A stretch of 64,000 nt of DNA from Treponema vincentii (GTDB lineage: Bacteria; Spirochaetota; Spirochaetia; Treponematales; Treponemataceae): NCBI RefSeq assembly GCF_018336815.1, contig NZ_CP050497.1, positions 248,001 through 312,000 of the forward strand, written 5' to 3'. The translations under genes and the position numbers were made by a program. Below the pieces are notes generated by a model. The model was given only the letters and a program-made list of their open reading frames with translations, had not been told where the DNA came from and did no database searches. Below, one piece after another: positions 27,050-36,469 of this stretch. The number at the start of each line of letters is the position of its first letter. Position 1 is the first letter of the stretch.

Positions 27050-27102
27050 CCGGTTTGCAAGCAAACCGGTTACTGCTTGGAACCACCGCCATCCGTGGCG
27101 GT
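27050..27102. repeat. Two hairpins, one shared with the 21.3-kb array
   Basis: A 9-bp stem CCGGTTTGC-AA-GCAAACCGG (27050-27069), then ACCGCCA-TCCG-TGGCGGT (27085-27102), which is identical to the hairpin at 21294-21311 and also preceded by ACC and followed by a CTGAA stretch. Positioned at the edge of the decayed ATPase gene. Confidence 0.7.
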
Positions 27103-27291
27103 TCTGAAATGTACATTCGTATACACCGCTTAACGACAAGGGGCTGTCCAAAAACTGAAAGCCTATCGGCCTTTTCTGTAAGGAAATAATTTATCATATC
27201 CGCTAAAGCGGATTGCGTAACAGTTTTTGAACAGTTCCTTTAAATTTAGATGCGACAACGTAGATGCTCCGCATATTCTTAAAAGCTGGTG

Positions 27292-28348
27292 TTAATACGG
27301 TTTCCCCATAGTAACCTTTTTTGAATCGCGGAGTGTCCAGCTTTCTGCTTTATTAATAGCGGTTTTTGCATCGCGTACCAGCGATTTTGAGGCGGTTATC
27401 GGCGCGATAACCGCTGACTTTAAGACGGCGCCTCCTCGCCATGCACCGCTTGCAACGGCGGCTTCCGCTTCCCGTACCAGCTCTTCGTCATTCCATGCAG
27501 GAGCTGCGCCCCGTTTAGCACATTCTTTTTTCGGTACAGTAGAGAATGGCATCCTGAATATCGCCGTCCACTCCGGCTTTTATCAGAATGACATTGGCGT
27601 TTCTTTTGGGAATGCTCGTATACGGTCCCCAAAAATCCCGCGCAGCCGCACAAGCTTGTGTTCCGCCGGAAATAATTTTAACGGTTGTTTCATCGCGGAT
27701 ACCCTCTTCGACGGAACGCCAATGGTATACAATAGTCTCGCCTGCGGAAACTTCTGCGGCGGGGAACCGATAGTGCGGGTTTTGCTTATCTCCGACATTC
27801 GTGATGGTGATGCCGGAAAGGTTGCCGCTTTCCATTACAATAAACTCGATAAATTCGCTTTTCGGTTTGCTGCTGTATAGCGGACGGATTTCGGTTATCC
27901 GCAGTTTTGCAGGGTGCGTATTGGCTCCCTCAAACGGCAGCGCAAAATCAAGAACGCTGTGCTTTGTGTCCGACACGGAACCGCGCAATACAAAAGGAAC
28001 TCCGATACCGATCGTGGCAGTTGGGCTAAGCGCAAAGGCGGTGTAGGTATCAGCCTTGCCGGATTGTTCGTCGGAATCGGTAAAATTGTCGGGGATATCC
28101 ATCGGCTCGGCGCTGCACGTTTGCGTTTCTCCCGTTTCGGGGATAAAAATTTCCGCTGAAAGAAATTCCGCCGTACCGGCAAAGTATATCTGTATAGTAT
28201 TGGTTTCCATCCGTACGGTTTTTACTATTTTAATGGGTTCAGCTTCTCCTCCGAGAATATCGGTAAAAATCGGCTGTTGAGAAAAACCTGCACACCCTGC
28301 TCCGCATAGCGCACAGATAACCGGCATAACAAAAAAGAGTTTTTTCAT
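27292..28348 (-). pseudogene. Lipoprotein with lamin-tail-like domain, homopolymer frameshift
   Basis: N-terminus is a lipoprotein signal (MKKLFFVMPVICALCGAGC, lipobox CGAGC). Residues about 145-215 resemble a lamin-tail (LTD) domain: RITEIRPLYSSKPKSEFIEF then LSGITITNVGD. The first frame stops at 27515; a second frame carries on with ECAKRGAAPAWNDEELVREA and ends at 27292. Adding one base to the six-T run near 27525-27535 joins them into one protein of about 352 residues. Probably an intact outer or periplasmic lipoprotein in vivo. Function unknown. Confidence 0.7.
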
Positions 28349-28485
28349 CGGTTCGTCTCCTAAGTATTTGTAAGCTACCTTCTATATGCGACACGCGCGG
28401 CTTTTTGGCTAAGAATTTAAGAGAAAAGAAAATAATTTTGCTGTTTTTTAGGAGGTCTGACATTAAATATAAAGACGCTGATTAT

Positions 28486-28516
28486 CCGCAAGATTTTATC
28501 AAAATCGATCTTGCGG
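28486..28516. terminator. Hairpin between the lipoprotein and ATPase genes
   Basis: Perfect 9-bp stem CCGCAAGAT/ATCTTGCGG with a 13-base loop, 56 bp beyond the ATPase stop. It is a candidate transcription end for the zinc-ATPase operon, though no T-run follows on the minus strand, so Rho-independent function is doubtful. Confidence 0.4.
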
Positions 28517-28571
28517 ACTTAAAAGTAAAAGCTGAATATATTCCCGCACTGTTGTATCTTTTAGGAACTTC

Positions 28572-30882
28572 CTATCTCCGTGCGCGCAGCGAGTTGCACA
28601 CGGCAAGAAGTGCGACGCCGACATCGGCAAACACCGCTGCCCATAATCCGATAATGCCCAAGGCGCCGCCTGCCAAAAAGGCGATTTTAACAACAAACGA
28701 CATAACGATATTTTGTTTGACGATTTGCCGTGTAAAACGTGCCGACTTGATTGCCTGCGGAATAAGTTGCGGGTTGTCGGTCATAAGAACGACGTCGGCG
28801 GCTTCGATTGCGGCGTCGCTGCCGATTCCGCCCATCGCGATACCCACATCCGCACGGGCGAGAGCGGGCGCATCGTTAATTCCGTCTCCGACAAACACGC
28901 AGACGGCGCGGGCGTTGCCTTTCTTCCGTTCGTCGCTGATAGCTTCAAAGCGGGCGACCTTTTCATGCGGCAAAAGTTCGCTGCTGCAGCGGTCAAGCTG
29001 CAATTCGGCGGCTATTTTTTCGCCTGTACGCTTCGTATCGCCGGTCAGCATCTCAAGGTATCCGACGCCGACGCCGCGCAGTTCCCGTATCGCTTGTGCG
29101 GATTGCGGTTTAATGCTGTCGCTGCAAATAATACAGCCGGCATAACGCCCGCCGTAGGAAAGGAATACCTTTGTTCCTTCGATTTGAGCGATGGAAGCAG
29201 GCTGCTTTTCCGCATCGCCGAAGATGAACAGCGCGGAACCGGCCGCAAGCTCCTGTTCGTTCCGCAGCATTTTAACGCCGGAACCGGCTTTTTCCGTGTA
29301 TTGCCGGAGTTCGGCAGCTTCTTTTTCAAACACGGCTATTTTCTCTTTACCGAGCTGCCCTTGAATAGCGCCTTTTATCGCAACGGCAATCGGATGGCCG
29401 GAATGATACTCGGCGATATAGGCAAGCTCAAGCAACTCCTCCGTGCTGAATTGTTCGGCAGGAAGAATATGCTGTACCGTTAAAACACCGGCGGTCAGTG
29501 TGCCGGTTTTGTCGAATACAACGCTGTCCGTTTTGGCAAGCGAGTCGATAAAATCCGCTCCTTTTATCAATATACCTTTTTTTTGCCGCCCCGCCGAGTC
29601 CGCCGAAGTAGCCGAGCGGAACGGAGATAACAAAGGCGCATGGGCAAGAGATGACGAGGAATACCAATCCGCGCGAAATCCACGGAACAAAGGCGTTCCA
29701 CGAAAGCGGGCTGCCATGTACAGCTGAAAGTACAAGCGGCGGAAGGAGCGCCAGCACGACTGCACCGATCGTTACAATCGGAGTGTATACTCGTGCGAAG
29801 CTCGAAATAAGCCGCTCCGTTTTTGCCTTGCGGTCTTGCGCATGTTCCACCAACTGTAGCATTTTTGCCGCAGCGGTATTTTCCGCCGCTACGGTGGTTT
29901 TAATCACCGCAAGCCCGTCCGTATTGACGAATCCTGCAAGTACCGTACCGCCTGCTTCAATAAAACGCGGAACACTCTCTCCCGTCATTGAAGAGGTATC
30001 AAAAGAACACGCCCCTTCGACCAGTATCCCGTCAAGCGGAACCTTCTCTCCCGGTTTTACGAGGATCAGCGTACCGATAGGAACATCTTCCGGGGCTACA
30101 ATGTCAGGGTCATCCCCTTCATGATGATGCCCGCAGCAGCACTCTTCGGCATGATTATGCGTATGTTCGTGTTCATGCTCGCACTCGCATTCTTCATATG
30201 CGTGATGATGTTCATGGCTATGTTCGTGTCCACACTCGCAGTTTTCCGAATGGGTATGGTGATGTTCACCGTGTTCATACCCGCATTTGCACATCTCGGC
30301 GTGAATGTGCTCATGGCTGTGATGGTGGTCATCATCTTCATGTTCATGACCGCAACAACTATGTGCATCGCTGTGTCCCGATTCGGAGTCGGCAGGATTA
30401 TGATAGAGCCGGACAAATTCGGGGCGCAAATCCATCAAGTTGGTAATGGAACGGCGGGATTGCTGAACGGCGGCGGCTTGCAGCAGCTCACCCAAGTTGT
30501 AAAACAGCATAACCGCGGCGCCTTCCGACCACTCTCCGAGTATGAATGCACCGAGTGTCGCAAAGGTCATCAAAAAGTTTTCGTCAAAAATACTTCCTTT
30601 ACCGATGGTCTTCAGCAAGGTTTGGATAACTTCCAGTCCCGCAGCAAGCCACGAACCGACAAAAAGCAGTGATGAAAGTGCAATGGAGTAAGAAGCGCCG
30701 TTGAACTGAACGGTTATTTTGAAAGGTTCGGAAGCAATTTTCAATACAATCCCGGCGATAAAAAACACCGCCGCTACGCTAAAACGGATAATATCGTGTT
30801 TATTCCACAAACTGTCATGATGATGTTCATCATGATTATGCGTTTCGTGTATATGATTACATGCCATACAACTACAAGCCAT
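28572..30882 (-). pseudogene. zntA: Zinc/cadmium P1B-type ATPase with a large His/Cys-rich insert; homopolymer frameshift
   Basis: Exports Zn2+/Cd2+ across the inner membrane. N-terminal metal-binding start (MACSCMACNHIHETHNHD), several membrane helices, ion-binding CPC in VISCPCAFVISVPLGYFGG, phosphorylation site DKTGTLT, and hinge GDGINDAPALARADVG. Between LMDLRPEFVRLY and VKPGEKVPLDG, residues 170-254 hold 29 His and 11 Cys in 85 residues. The frame breaks in a T8 run at 29577-29584; dropping one base gives AAKKGILIKGADFIDSLAKT and a normal enzyme of about 770 residues. Start at 30882 with TAGGAGG upstream. Repressed, presumably, by the ArsR-type gene upstream. Confidence 0.9.
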
Positions 30883-30894
30883 ATTACCTCCTAT

Positions 30895-31030
30895 AAAAAC
30901 TTTTGCAGGATGTTTAAACATCCGAAAAAGTTTTTAGTCGTGCGCGTTGCGCGCACACGTAAATAATCAAGTTTGCAGCGCAAACTTGAGACAAAAAGCG
31001 CTGGCGATATTTTAGACAGCGCTTTTTGTC
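30895..31030. repeat. Array of four consecutive hairpins between repressor and ATPase genes
   Basis: In order: AAAAACTTTT...AAAAGTTTTT enclosing the palindrome GGATGTTTAAACATCC (30895-30935); GTGCGCG-TTG-CGCGCAC (30940-30956); TCAAGTTTGC-AGC-GCAAACTTGA (30967-30989); and a 14-bp stem GACAAAAAGCGCTG/CAGCGCTTTTTGTC (30990-31030). All stems are perfect or nearly so. The array lies inside what should be the arsR-zntA transcript. Confidence 0.8.
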
Positions 31031-31047
31031 ATCTCTCCTCCTTTGGT

Positions 31048-31419
31048 CTAGCGCCCTTCCAGAATATGCTCCATGCCGACGCTGTATAAGATGCCGACAT
31101 GATTGTCCTCTATGGAATAATAGATTTGTTTTCCCACCCGCCGCGAACGCACTATTTTTGCCTGTCTGAGGATACGCAGTTGATGAGAAATTGCCGAAGC
31201 GGAGATTTCAAGTACCTCCGCAATGTCGGCAACGCACAGCTCACCCGCCATTAACGCGGATACAATCTTGATACGGGTTGAATCACCGAAGTTCTTAAAA
31301 AAATCACTCAATGCGGTCATCGTGTCCTCGTCGGGGATCTTTGAGCGTGCATGAGCCACGGCATCGGGGTTAAAATACTCCGCCGCTTCGTCGCTCATCG
31401 GTTCTTCTTGGTTTTCCAT
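31048..31419 (-). CDS. ArsR/SmtB-family metal-sensing repressor
   Basis: 123 residues. Winged-helix DNA-binding core: GELCVADIAEVLEISASAISHQLRILRQAKIV, wing RRVGKQIYYSIED. The last helix carries the alpha-5 zinc site DNHVGILYSVGMEHILE (Asp, His, His, Glu spacing as in SmtB/CzrA), so it should sense Zn2+ (or Cd2+/Co2+) and release DNA on binding. AGGAGG precedes the ATG. It is followed on the same strand by the zinc-ATPase gene, and a matching operator lies upstream at 31513-31526. Confidence 0.9.
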   Translation of the reverse strand: MENQEEPMSDEAAEYFNPDAVAHARSKIPDEDTMTALSDFFKNFGDSTRIKIVSALMAGELCVADIAEVLEISASAISHQLRILRQAKIVRSRRVGKQIYYSIEDNHVGILYSVGMEHILEGR

Positions 31420-31512
31420 TACGCTGCCTCCTTACGTATTCTGATTATCATGCCTGCCCACCTTGGTCATTCGTCTTCTCAAAACAGCAGGATTGTTTTA
31501 TCTGTCAATATA

Positions 31513-31526
31513 TGAACAAATGTTCA
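31513..31526. promoter_or_regulatory. ArsR/CzrA-type operator
   Basis: TGAACAAATGTTCA, an inverted repeat with the TGAA-N6-TTCA spacing used by CzrA/SmtB-type repressors, 94 bp upstream of the repressor start. It is the natural autoregulatory operator for the repressor-ATPase unit. A TTGACA on the minus strand (complement of 31504-31509) lies beside it. Confidence 0.65.
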
Positions 31527-31693
31527 GATGTTTATTTGATTATATGTACAATTAAAAACAGTGTCAAGAGTGGCTTTTAAACTTTGTATTTTAGCATTGT
31601 TATATAAATATTAAAAAATTAACGACCGCCCTCTATAAATTTTTTGTAAAATGTGCTATTATTATTAATTATTAACCAAGGTGTGAAGGGAAA

Positions 31694-31915
31694 ATGGCTA
31701 ATAAAAATACAAATTTACATAAAGCAAAGCGATTTAAAGATGATGAGTTTTATACAACTTATGAAACTGTAGAAAACGAACTTTCTCATTATATCGGTCA
31801 ATTTAAGAATAAAACAGTTCTTTGCAATTGTGATAATCCTTTTACATCAAATTTTTCTAAATACTTTATTCAAAATTTTAATCTTTTAGGATTAAGAACT
31901 CCTATTTACTTATAA
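31694..31915 (+). pseudogene. Truncated EcoRI-family adenine-specific DNA methyltransferase
   Basis: Only the first 73 residues remain: MANKNTNLHKAKRFKDDEFY, then TYETVENELSHYIGQFKNKT and LCNCDNPFTSNFSKYF, which match the start of EcoRI-type methyltransferases (normally more than 300 residues). The catalytic motif and target-recognition part are missing. The sequence after 31915 shows no continuation. AGGTGTGAAGGG precedes the ATG. It is a relic of a restriction-modification locus. Confidence 0.8.
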
Positions 31916-32096
31916 TGTACACTATTTTGTACAAAAACAGCAAGAGAAAATATTTGCTTCCTATTGCGGATAAAAGGTATAAGACCGGTGGCTAAAAGCT
32001 GAAAGACTGCGCCTAACGCAATAATTCGCATATATTGGGCTGTCAATTCGAGTGTTGTTCCGTATGGGAGGCCTTGTACTTGCCATGTCTATAGCC

Positions 32097-32133
32097 TTCG
32101 GCTAAAATGTAATCACAATACATATTAGCCGAA
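32097..32133. promoter_or_regulatory. Hairpin just upstream of the DUF4143 ATPase gene
   Basis: Stem TTCGGCTAA/TTAGCCGAA (9 bp) with an inner ATGTA/TACAT pairing, ending 10 bp before the ATG. It partly covers the ribosome-binding region (GAAAGGATG), so it could control translation or be an operator. Confidence 0.45.
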
Positions 32134-32143
32134 AGGATGCTGT

Positions 32144-33367
32144 ATGAGTTATATTTCCAGAAGTTTGGAAAAGATAGTCTTAGAGGTAACAAAAGAATAT
32201 CCGGTAGTATTGGTAACAGGCCCAAGACAGGTTGGGAAAACTACCATGCTGCAAAAACTTATGGAGGGCACAGACAGAGGTTATGTGTCGCTCGATGATT
32301 TGCATGAGAGAGCTCTTGCAAAGACCGATCCGGAACTGTTTTTGCAGCTGCATAAACCGCCCATACTGATCGATGAAGTTCAATATGCGCCTGAATTATT
32401 CACCTACATAAAAATATATGCGGATAAAAAGCGCAGCAAAGGTGATTTCTGGCTTACCGGTTCTCAAGCTTTTAAGCTGATGCAGGGAATGCAAGAGTCA
32501 TTGGCAGGAAGAGTAGCGGTGCTCTCATTAACATCTTTATCGCAAGCAGAGATTTACGGAAATAGACTTGAGCCGTTTGTGCTCGATATGAAAAAACTTT
32601 CCGCACGGAGCAGAGAACGAAAACCTGCGAATATCAAAGAAATTTTTAACAGAATTTATAACGGCTCCATGCCTGCGGTCATAAGCGGTCAAAATAAAAA
32701 CACTCACATTTTTTACAGCAGTTATGTAACAACATATATTGAAAGAGATGTAAGAGCGCTTTCGGATTCGATTGACTCTTTAAAATTTTTGCGGTTTATA
32801 ACTGCCGTTGCCGCACGGTGCGGACAGCTGCTCAATATCGCCGACATAGCACGCGACGCGGATATTAATCAAAAGCAGGTGAAGGGCTGGCTGGGTATTC
32901 TTGAAACGTTAGGAATTATTTTTTACTTACACCCTTATTCAAATAATATGTTAAAGCGCCTCGTAAAAACTCCCAAGCTGTATTTTTATGATACGGGATT
33001 AGTCTGCTATCTGACAAAGTGGAGCAGTGCGGAAACGCTGGAAAGCGGCGCTATGAACGGAGCCATACTTGAAAATTATGTTGTTTCCGAAATAATGAAA
33101 ACATATCTCAATAACGGTAAAGCGCCCTTTATGTATTACTATCGGGACAAAGACGCGAAAGAAATCGATATCGTATTAGAGCATGACGGCGTACTTAATC
33201 CGATAGAAATTAAGAAATCCGCAAATCCGGGTTCCGAGCTTGTCAAAGTATTCAGCTTACTGGATAACGCTTCTATTCCGCGTTCTAAAGGCGCGGTCAT
33301 CTGCATGAAACCGGAGCTTTCAGCAATTGATAGGGAAAACTACATCGTGCCGGTTTGGGTGATTTGA
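32144..33367 (+). CDS. AAA-family ATPase with C-terminal DUF4143 domain
   Basis: 407 residues. P-loop GPRQVGKTTMLQKL near residue 26, Walker B-like ILIDEVQYAPEL near residue 77, and a sensor-type GSQAFKLM. The C-terminal DUF4143 domain includes TPKLYFYDTGLVCYLTKW and a PD-(D/E)XK-like EIDIVLEHDGVLNPIEIKKS. Members are very common in accessory regions of bacteria and archaea; their role is uncertain. Full length and intact here among decayed neighbours. Confidence 0.88.
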   Translation: MSYISRSLEKIVLEVTKEYPVVLVTGPRQVGKTTMLQKLMEGTDRGYVSLDDLHERALAKTDPELFLQLHKPPILIDEVQYAPELFTYIKIYADKKRSKGDFWLTGSQAFKLMQGMQESLAGRVAVLSLTSLSQAEIYGNRLEPFVLDMKKLSARSRERKPANIKEIFNRIYNGSMPAVISGQNKNTHIFYSSYVTTYIERDVRALSDSIDSLKFLRFITAVAARCGQLLNIADIARDADINQKQVKGWLGILETLGIIFYLHPYSNNMLKRLVKTPKLYFYDTGLVCYLTKWSSAETLESGAMNGAILENYVVSEIMKTYLNNGKAPFMYYYRDKDAKEIDIVLEHDGVLNPIEIKKSANPGSELVKVFSLLDNASIPRSKGAVICMKPELSAIDRENYIVPVWVI

Positions 33368-33377
33368 AATTTGTAGA

Positions 33378-33605
33378 GTGAACAACTATTTATATGAAAT
33401 AAAAATGGCGAACTCAAAACTCGTTATTATTGGAAGCGATGTATGGATCGGCTGTAACTGTATGATTTTGCCGGACGTAACCAACGGCAACAATGTCATC
33501 ATCGCGGCGGGTGCGGTGGTAACAAAAGATATTCCCGATAACTGCGTAGCCGCCGGTGTTCCCGCAAAGGTGATAAAACAGCTGGAAAATGATATTGAAG
33601 ACTGA
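33378..33605 (+). pseudogene. C-terminal fragment of a hexapeptide-repeat acetyltransferase
   Basis: 75 residues of left-handed beta-helix: VIIGSDVWIGCNCMILPDVT, NVIIAAGAVVTKDIP and the typical end VAAGVPAKVIKQ. The first half of the usual 180-210 residue enzyme, including its catalytic His, is absent; the frame opens with a GTG directly after the ATPase gene. A gene remnant. Confidence 0.75.
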
Positions 33606-33770
33606 TGTTCAATGCCGATGACATGGGAACACAGGCCGATAGGTTTGTTGCAGAGTAGTCCGATTAATAGGTAATAACACAGTCAACTAAACTATCCGCT
33701 CTCACGTCGGAGATATCTCTGGCTTGAGGCGTTTTTTTGTGTATATACGTGCGGTATACGTCACGGTATT

Positions 33771-33800
33771 CTTACAAAACGGCGGTAAATGTGGTATAAT
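33771..33800 (+). promoter_or_regulatory. Probable sigma-70 promoter of the Rpn-type gene
   Basis: Extended -10 element TGGTATAAT (33792-33800) with a weak -35 CTTACA at 33771-33776 (18-bp spacer), 21 bp upstream of the ATG at 33822. Confidence 0.5.
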
Positions 33801-33821
33801 TGTATGTTAAGGAGTTGTGAT

Positions 33822-34712
33822 ATGAGCACTTCAAACAGAAAATATAAAGATTCTGTCTTTGTCGATTTATTCAGTGAAGACGAAAAAGCAAAAGAAAACT
33901 TTTTGTCACTGTATAACGCCTTGCATAATACCAAACTTACGGCTATAGAGCTTTTGAAAAATATCCGCCTTGATCAAGTCTTGTACATGACATTCTATAA
34001 CGATGTATCCTACCTTGTAGATAACAAAATAATAGTGCTTGCAGAACACCAGTCAACAATCAACCCGAATATGCCTTTACGCTGCCTTGAATACATCAGC
34101 CGCTTGTATGAAACCCTCTTTGAATCAAAAGAAAAATATAGCCGTAAACTACTGAAAATTCCGAGTCCTGAATTCTATGTTTTTTACAATGGAGAAGAAG
34201 ACTATCCTTGTGATAAGACTCTTAAACTCTCGGAGGCCTTCATAGAAAAGGCAGCGGAACCTAATCTTGAGTTGACCGTTAAAGTAATAAACATAAACCG
34301 CCAAAACCGCCATCCTGTATTGGAAAACTGTAAAACGATACAGGAATACAGTATATTTGTGGAAACAGTGCGAAAATGGAAAGAAATAGACCCTCAAAAC
34401 GGTTTTGAAAAAGCCGTTGAAGAATGTATAGAGAACAATATTTTGCGTGAATATCTAAAACGCAAGAGTAAGGAGGTCGTTAATATGCTATTAGCTGAAT
34501 ATGATTATGAAACCGATATAGCCGTACAACGTGCTGAAGAACGAGAAATTGCCTTTGCCGAAGGTATTGAACAAGGTATTGAACAAGGCTTTTCCAACGG
34601 ATCGCGCCAAGCAAAGCTTGAAACAGCTAAGGCTTTTAAACGTTTCGGTTTTGACATTGACAAGATAGCTGAAGGAACCGGTCTTTCCGTTGAAGAAATT
34701 GAAAAACTGTAA
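33822..34712 (+). CDS. Rpn-family recombination-promoting nuclease / PD-(D/E)XK transposase-like
   Basis: 296 residues from the ATG at 33822 (AAGGAG upstream). N-terminal domain matches the PD-(D/E)XK group: KYKDSVFVDLFSEDEKAKEN, then the nuclease core VDNKIIVLAEHQSTINPNMP and LRCLEYISRLYETLF. The C-terminus has a charged repeat (EGIEQGIEQGF) and a short helical KAFKRFGFDIDKIAEGTGLS, typical of the family. These proteins promote RecA-independent recombination and are abundant in treponemes. Confidence 0.85.
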   Translation: MSTSNRKYKDSVFVDLFSEDEKAKENFLSLYNALHNTKLTAIELLKNIRLDQVLYMTFYNDVSYLVDNKIIVLAEHQSTINPNMPLRCLEYISRLYETLFESKEKYSRKLLKIPSPEFYVFYNGEEDYPCDKTLKLSEAFIEKAAEPNLELTVKVININRQNRHPVLENCKTIQEYSIFVETVRKWKEIDPQNGFEKAVEECIENNILREYLKRKSKEVVNMLLAEYDYETDIAVQRAEEREIAFAEGIEQGIEQGFSNGSRQAKLETAKAFKRFGFDIDKIAEGTGLSVEEIEKL

Positions 34713-34786
34713 TTCGGTTTAGCGGCGCCGGATATTCTCCTTACAAATATTAAATTAAAATGCACTGACAGAATCGCCTATCGGCT

Positions 34787-34858
34787 TTAACATCGAGCCA
34801 TTACGATTGGACAATCAAGGATATTAAAAAGGCGCTGAAAAAGTGGCGAGAGAAATAG
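34787..34858 (+). pseudogene. Short C-terminal gene remnant
   Basis: A 23-codon stretch LTSSHYDWTIKDIKKALKKW ending in a stop, with no start. It reads like the C-terminal helix of a longer protein that I cannot name. It follows the dispersed 10-mer GCCTATCGGC at 34776. Confidence 0.3.
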
Positions 34859-34868
34859 TCGTATTCGT

Positions 34869-35372
34869 ATGCACTTTGTTCAAGCAAAAGGAATTTTATC
34901 GGCTAAAAACGGAATGAACCTGTACCGAGGCTGTACTCATGGGTGCATCTACTGCGACTCGCGGAGCGATTGCTATCAAATAAAGCATACGTTCGAAGAT
35001 ATAGAAATAAAAGAGAATGCAATAGAACTGCTCGAAACTGCTTTGCGGCGGAAACGAAATAAGTGCATGATCGGCACCGGTTCTATGACCGATCCGTATA
35101 TGCCGCTTGAAGAAAAAATCGGTATGACGCGCAAAGCGATAGAAAACGTGTACCGGTATGGGTTCGGCTTTACCGTGATAACAAAATCGCCGCTGATTTT
35201 GCGCGACCTTGAACTTTTGCAGGCGGTGAACAAAAAAGCAAAGTGTGTTGTGCAGATGACGCTCACCACATATAACGATAAGCTCTGCAAAATACTTGAA
35301 CCGAATGTTGCCGTTACGAGTGAGCGTTTTGCGGTGCTTAAAACGCTGCACGATGCGGGCATTCCACAATAA
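34869..35372 (+). pseudogene. Truncated radical-SAM protein (spore photoproduct lyase-like family)
   Basis: 167 residues with the iron-sulfur motif CTHGCIYCDSRSDCYQ, the MIGTGSMTDPYMPLE block and FTVITKSPLILRDLELL. Relatives continue for another 120 or so residues after HDAGIP; here the frame stops at once (GIPQ, then TAA) and is followed by a piece of a different gene. So this is a deletion fusion, not a natural end. Confidence 0.78.
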
Positions 35373-35476
35373 TCAAAAAAGTAAAAAATTGGTATGTAAG
35401 TATTGATGATGTTATTATCACCATTAATGCATACAGTTATACAATAATCACCGCACATAAGCAAAAGACTATATGA
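35372..35476 (+). pseudogene. C-terminal remnant of a DUF3781-like protein
   Basis: Frame KNWYVSIDDVIITINAYSYT then IITAHKQKTI and a stop, without a start codon. It resembles the end of DUF3781 proteins. The stop overlaps the next ATG (ATGA). It marks the deletion junction after the truncated radical-SAM gene. Confidence 0.5.
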
Positions 35477-36045
35477 CGATAAAAGAATTTGAAAATAAAT
35501 ATTGGTATATGAGTGAACTCAAAGCATTGGCAAAATCGCTTGAAATTCCTTTTCATTCAAAAATACGAAAGGATCAGCTTGAAGAAATGATTATTCAATT
35601 TTTGGAAACCGGGACGGTGAATAAAAAGAATAGTTTTAGGAGCAAAAGCCGGAATATAGAAATTTTGAATAATAGCAGTTATGTTGAAAATTTTAGCAAT
35701 AAAAAAGAAACATGGGAATTCATACATAGTCAAATGAATAGCCGAGTTCCGGGACTAAAACCGAAATCAGGGGCAAAATATTGGCTTAATCGATGGATTG
35801 AAAATAAACTTTCTCATGATGAAAAAATAACTTATAATGATGTCATTTGTGAATATATTCGTTTAAATAAAACCGAAGGAAAACTTCCGCAAATTCCATC
35901 CTGCAAATTTAATAACTTTATAAGTGATTATTTAGCAAATGAAAAAGATGCGATAAGAGAAGATGCTTTGGAAGAATGGAATAAACTAAAAAATATGAAG
36001 ATAAAAAAAGATTATATAACGTGGAAAAAGAATAAACATACATAG
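35473..36045 (+). CDS. SAP-domain-containing protein
   Basis: 190 residues. The N-terminal 45 residues form a SAP-type helix-loop-helix (MSELKALAKSLEIPFHSKIR then KDQLEEMIIQFL), a fold that often binds DNA or RNA. The rest is lysine-rich and helical with SGAKYWLNRWIENKL. The region is notably AT-rich compared with core genes, suggesting transfer. It overlaps the upstream remnant by four bases. Confidence 0.72.
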   Translation: MTIKEFENKYWYMSELKALAKSLEIPFHSKIRKDQLEEMIIQFLETGTVNKKNSFRSKSRNIEILNNSSYVENFSNKKETWEFIHSQMNSRVPGLKPKSGAKYWLNRWIENKLSHDEKITYNDVICEYIRLNKTEGKLPQIPSCKFNNFISDYLANEKDAIREDALEEWNKLKNMKIKKDYITWKKNKHT

Positions 36046-36469
36046 AAAATTTTGACCCACTTTAACCTGACGTTTGTTTTATCACGAAAGTTGTTTGAGG
36101 CGTCGATGCCGGTGCATCTCCCTTTTTTTAGGCAGCCTTCGCGTCAACTTTGCCGCCGCTTTATACTGCAGCAAAACCGAAAATCCATGTTAACAGCTCT
36201 CGTTTATAATCATTAATCTTTCCGATTATTCCAGGGGGATTGCAATCCCTCTGCTTGCCCCGAATGCTAAACTCGGTGAAGGGCTGTCGGTTCATTATTC
36301 GGGCGGCTCATCCCTTGGCAAATATGTGACAAAATGGCTTAATAAGAGCGGAGTTGCGGTAAAATGATGAAAATCGGGGACGGAGGTTATGAGCGTGCTG
36401 TTAGTTTTTTCAATAAAATATTTTGTATGTTGACGAATACATAAAATAGTATGTATAATATGGAGGTAT
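36046..36469. other. Degenerate stretch before the toxin-antitoxin pair
   Basis: No complete gene. One frame without a start (about 36231-36367) reads GIAIPLLAPNAKLGEGLSVH and ends VTKWLNKSGVAVK before a stop; it looks like a lost gene's end but I cannot place it. The last 50 bp must hold the brnTA promoter (TATAAT at 36454-36459). Confidence 0.35.

Noticed and set aside
28405..29483. Long plus-strand frames opposite the zinc-ATPase
   Set aside because: Antisense to a clear P-type ATPase; sequence is low-complexity and has no family signature.
30121..30672. Hydrophobic-looking 183-residue plus-strand frame
   Set aside because: It is the complement of the His-rich repeat (CAT/CAC read as ATG/GTG), giving an artificial Met/Val-rich protein.
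31694..31915. Active EcoRI-type modification gene
   Set aside because: Only the first 73 residues remain; catalytic and recognition parts are missing and no restriction gene is adjacent.
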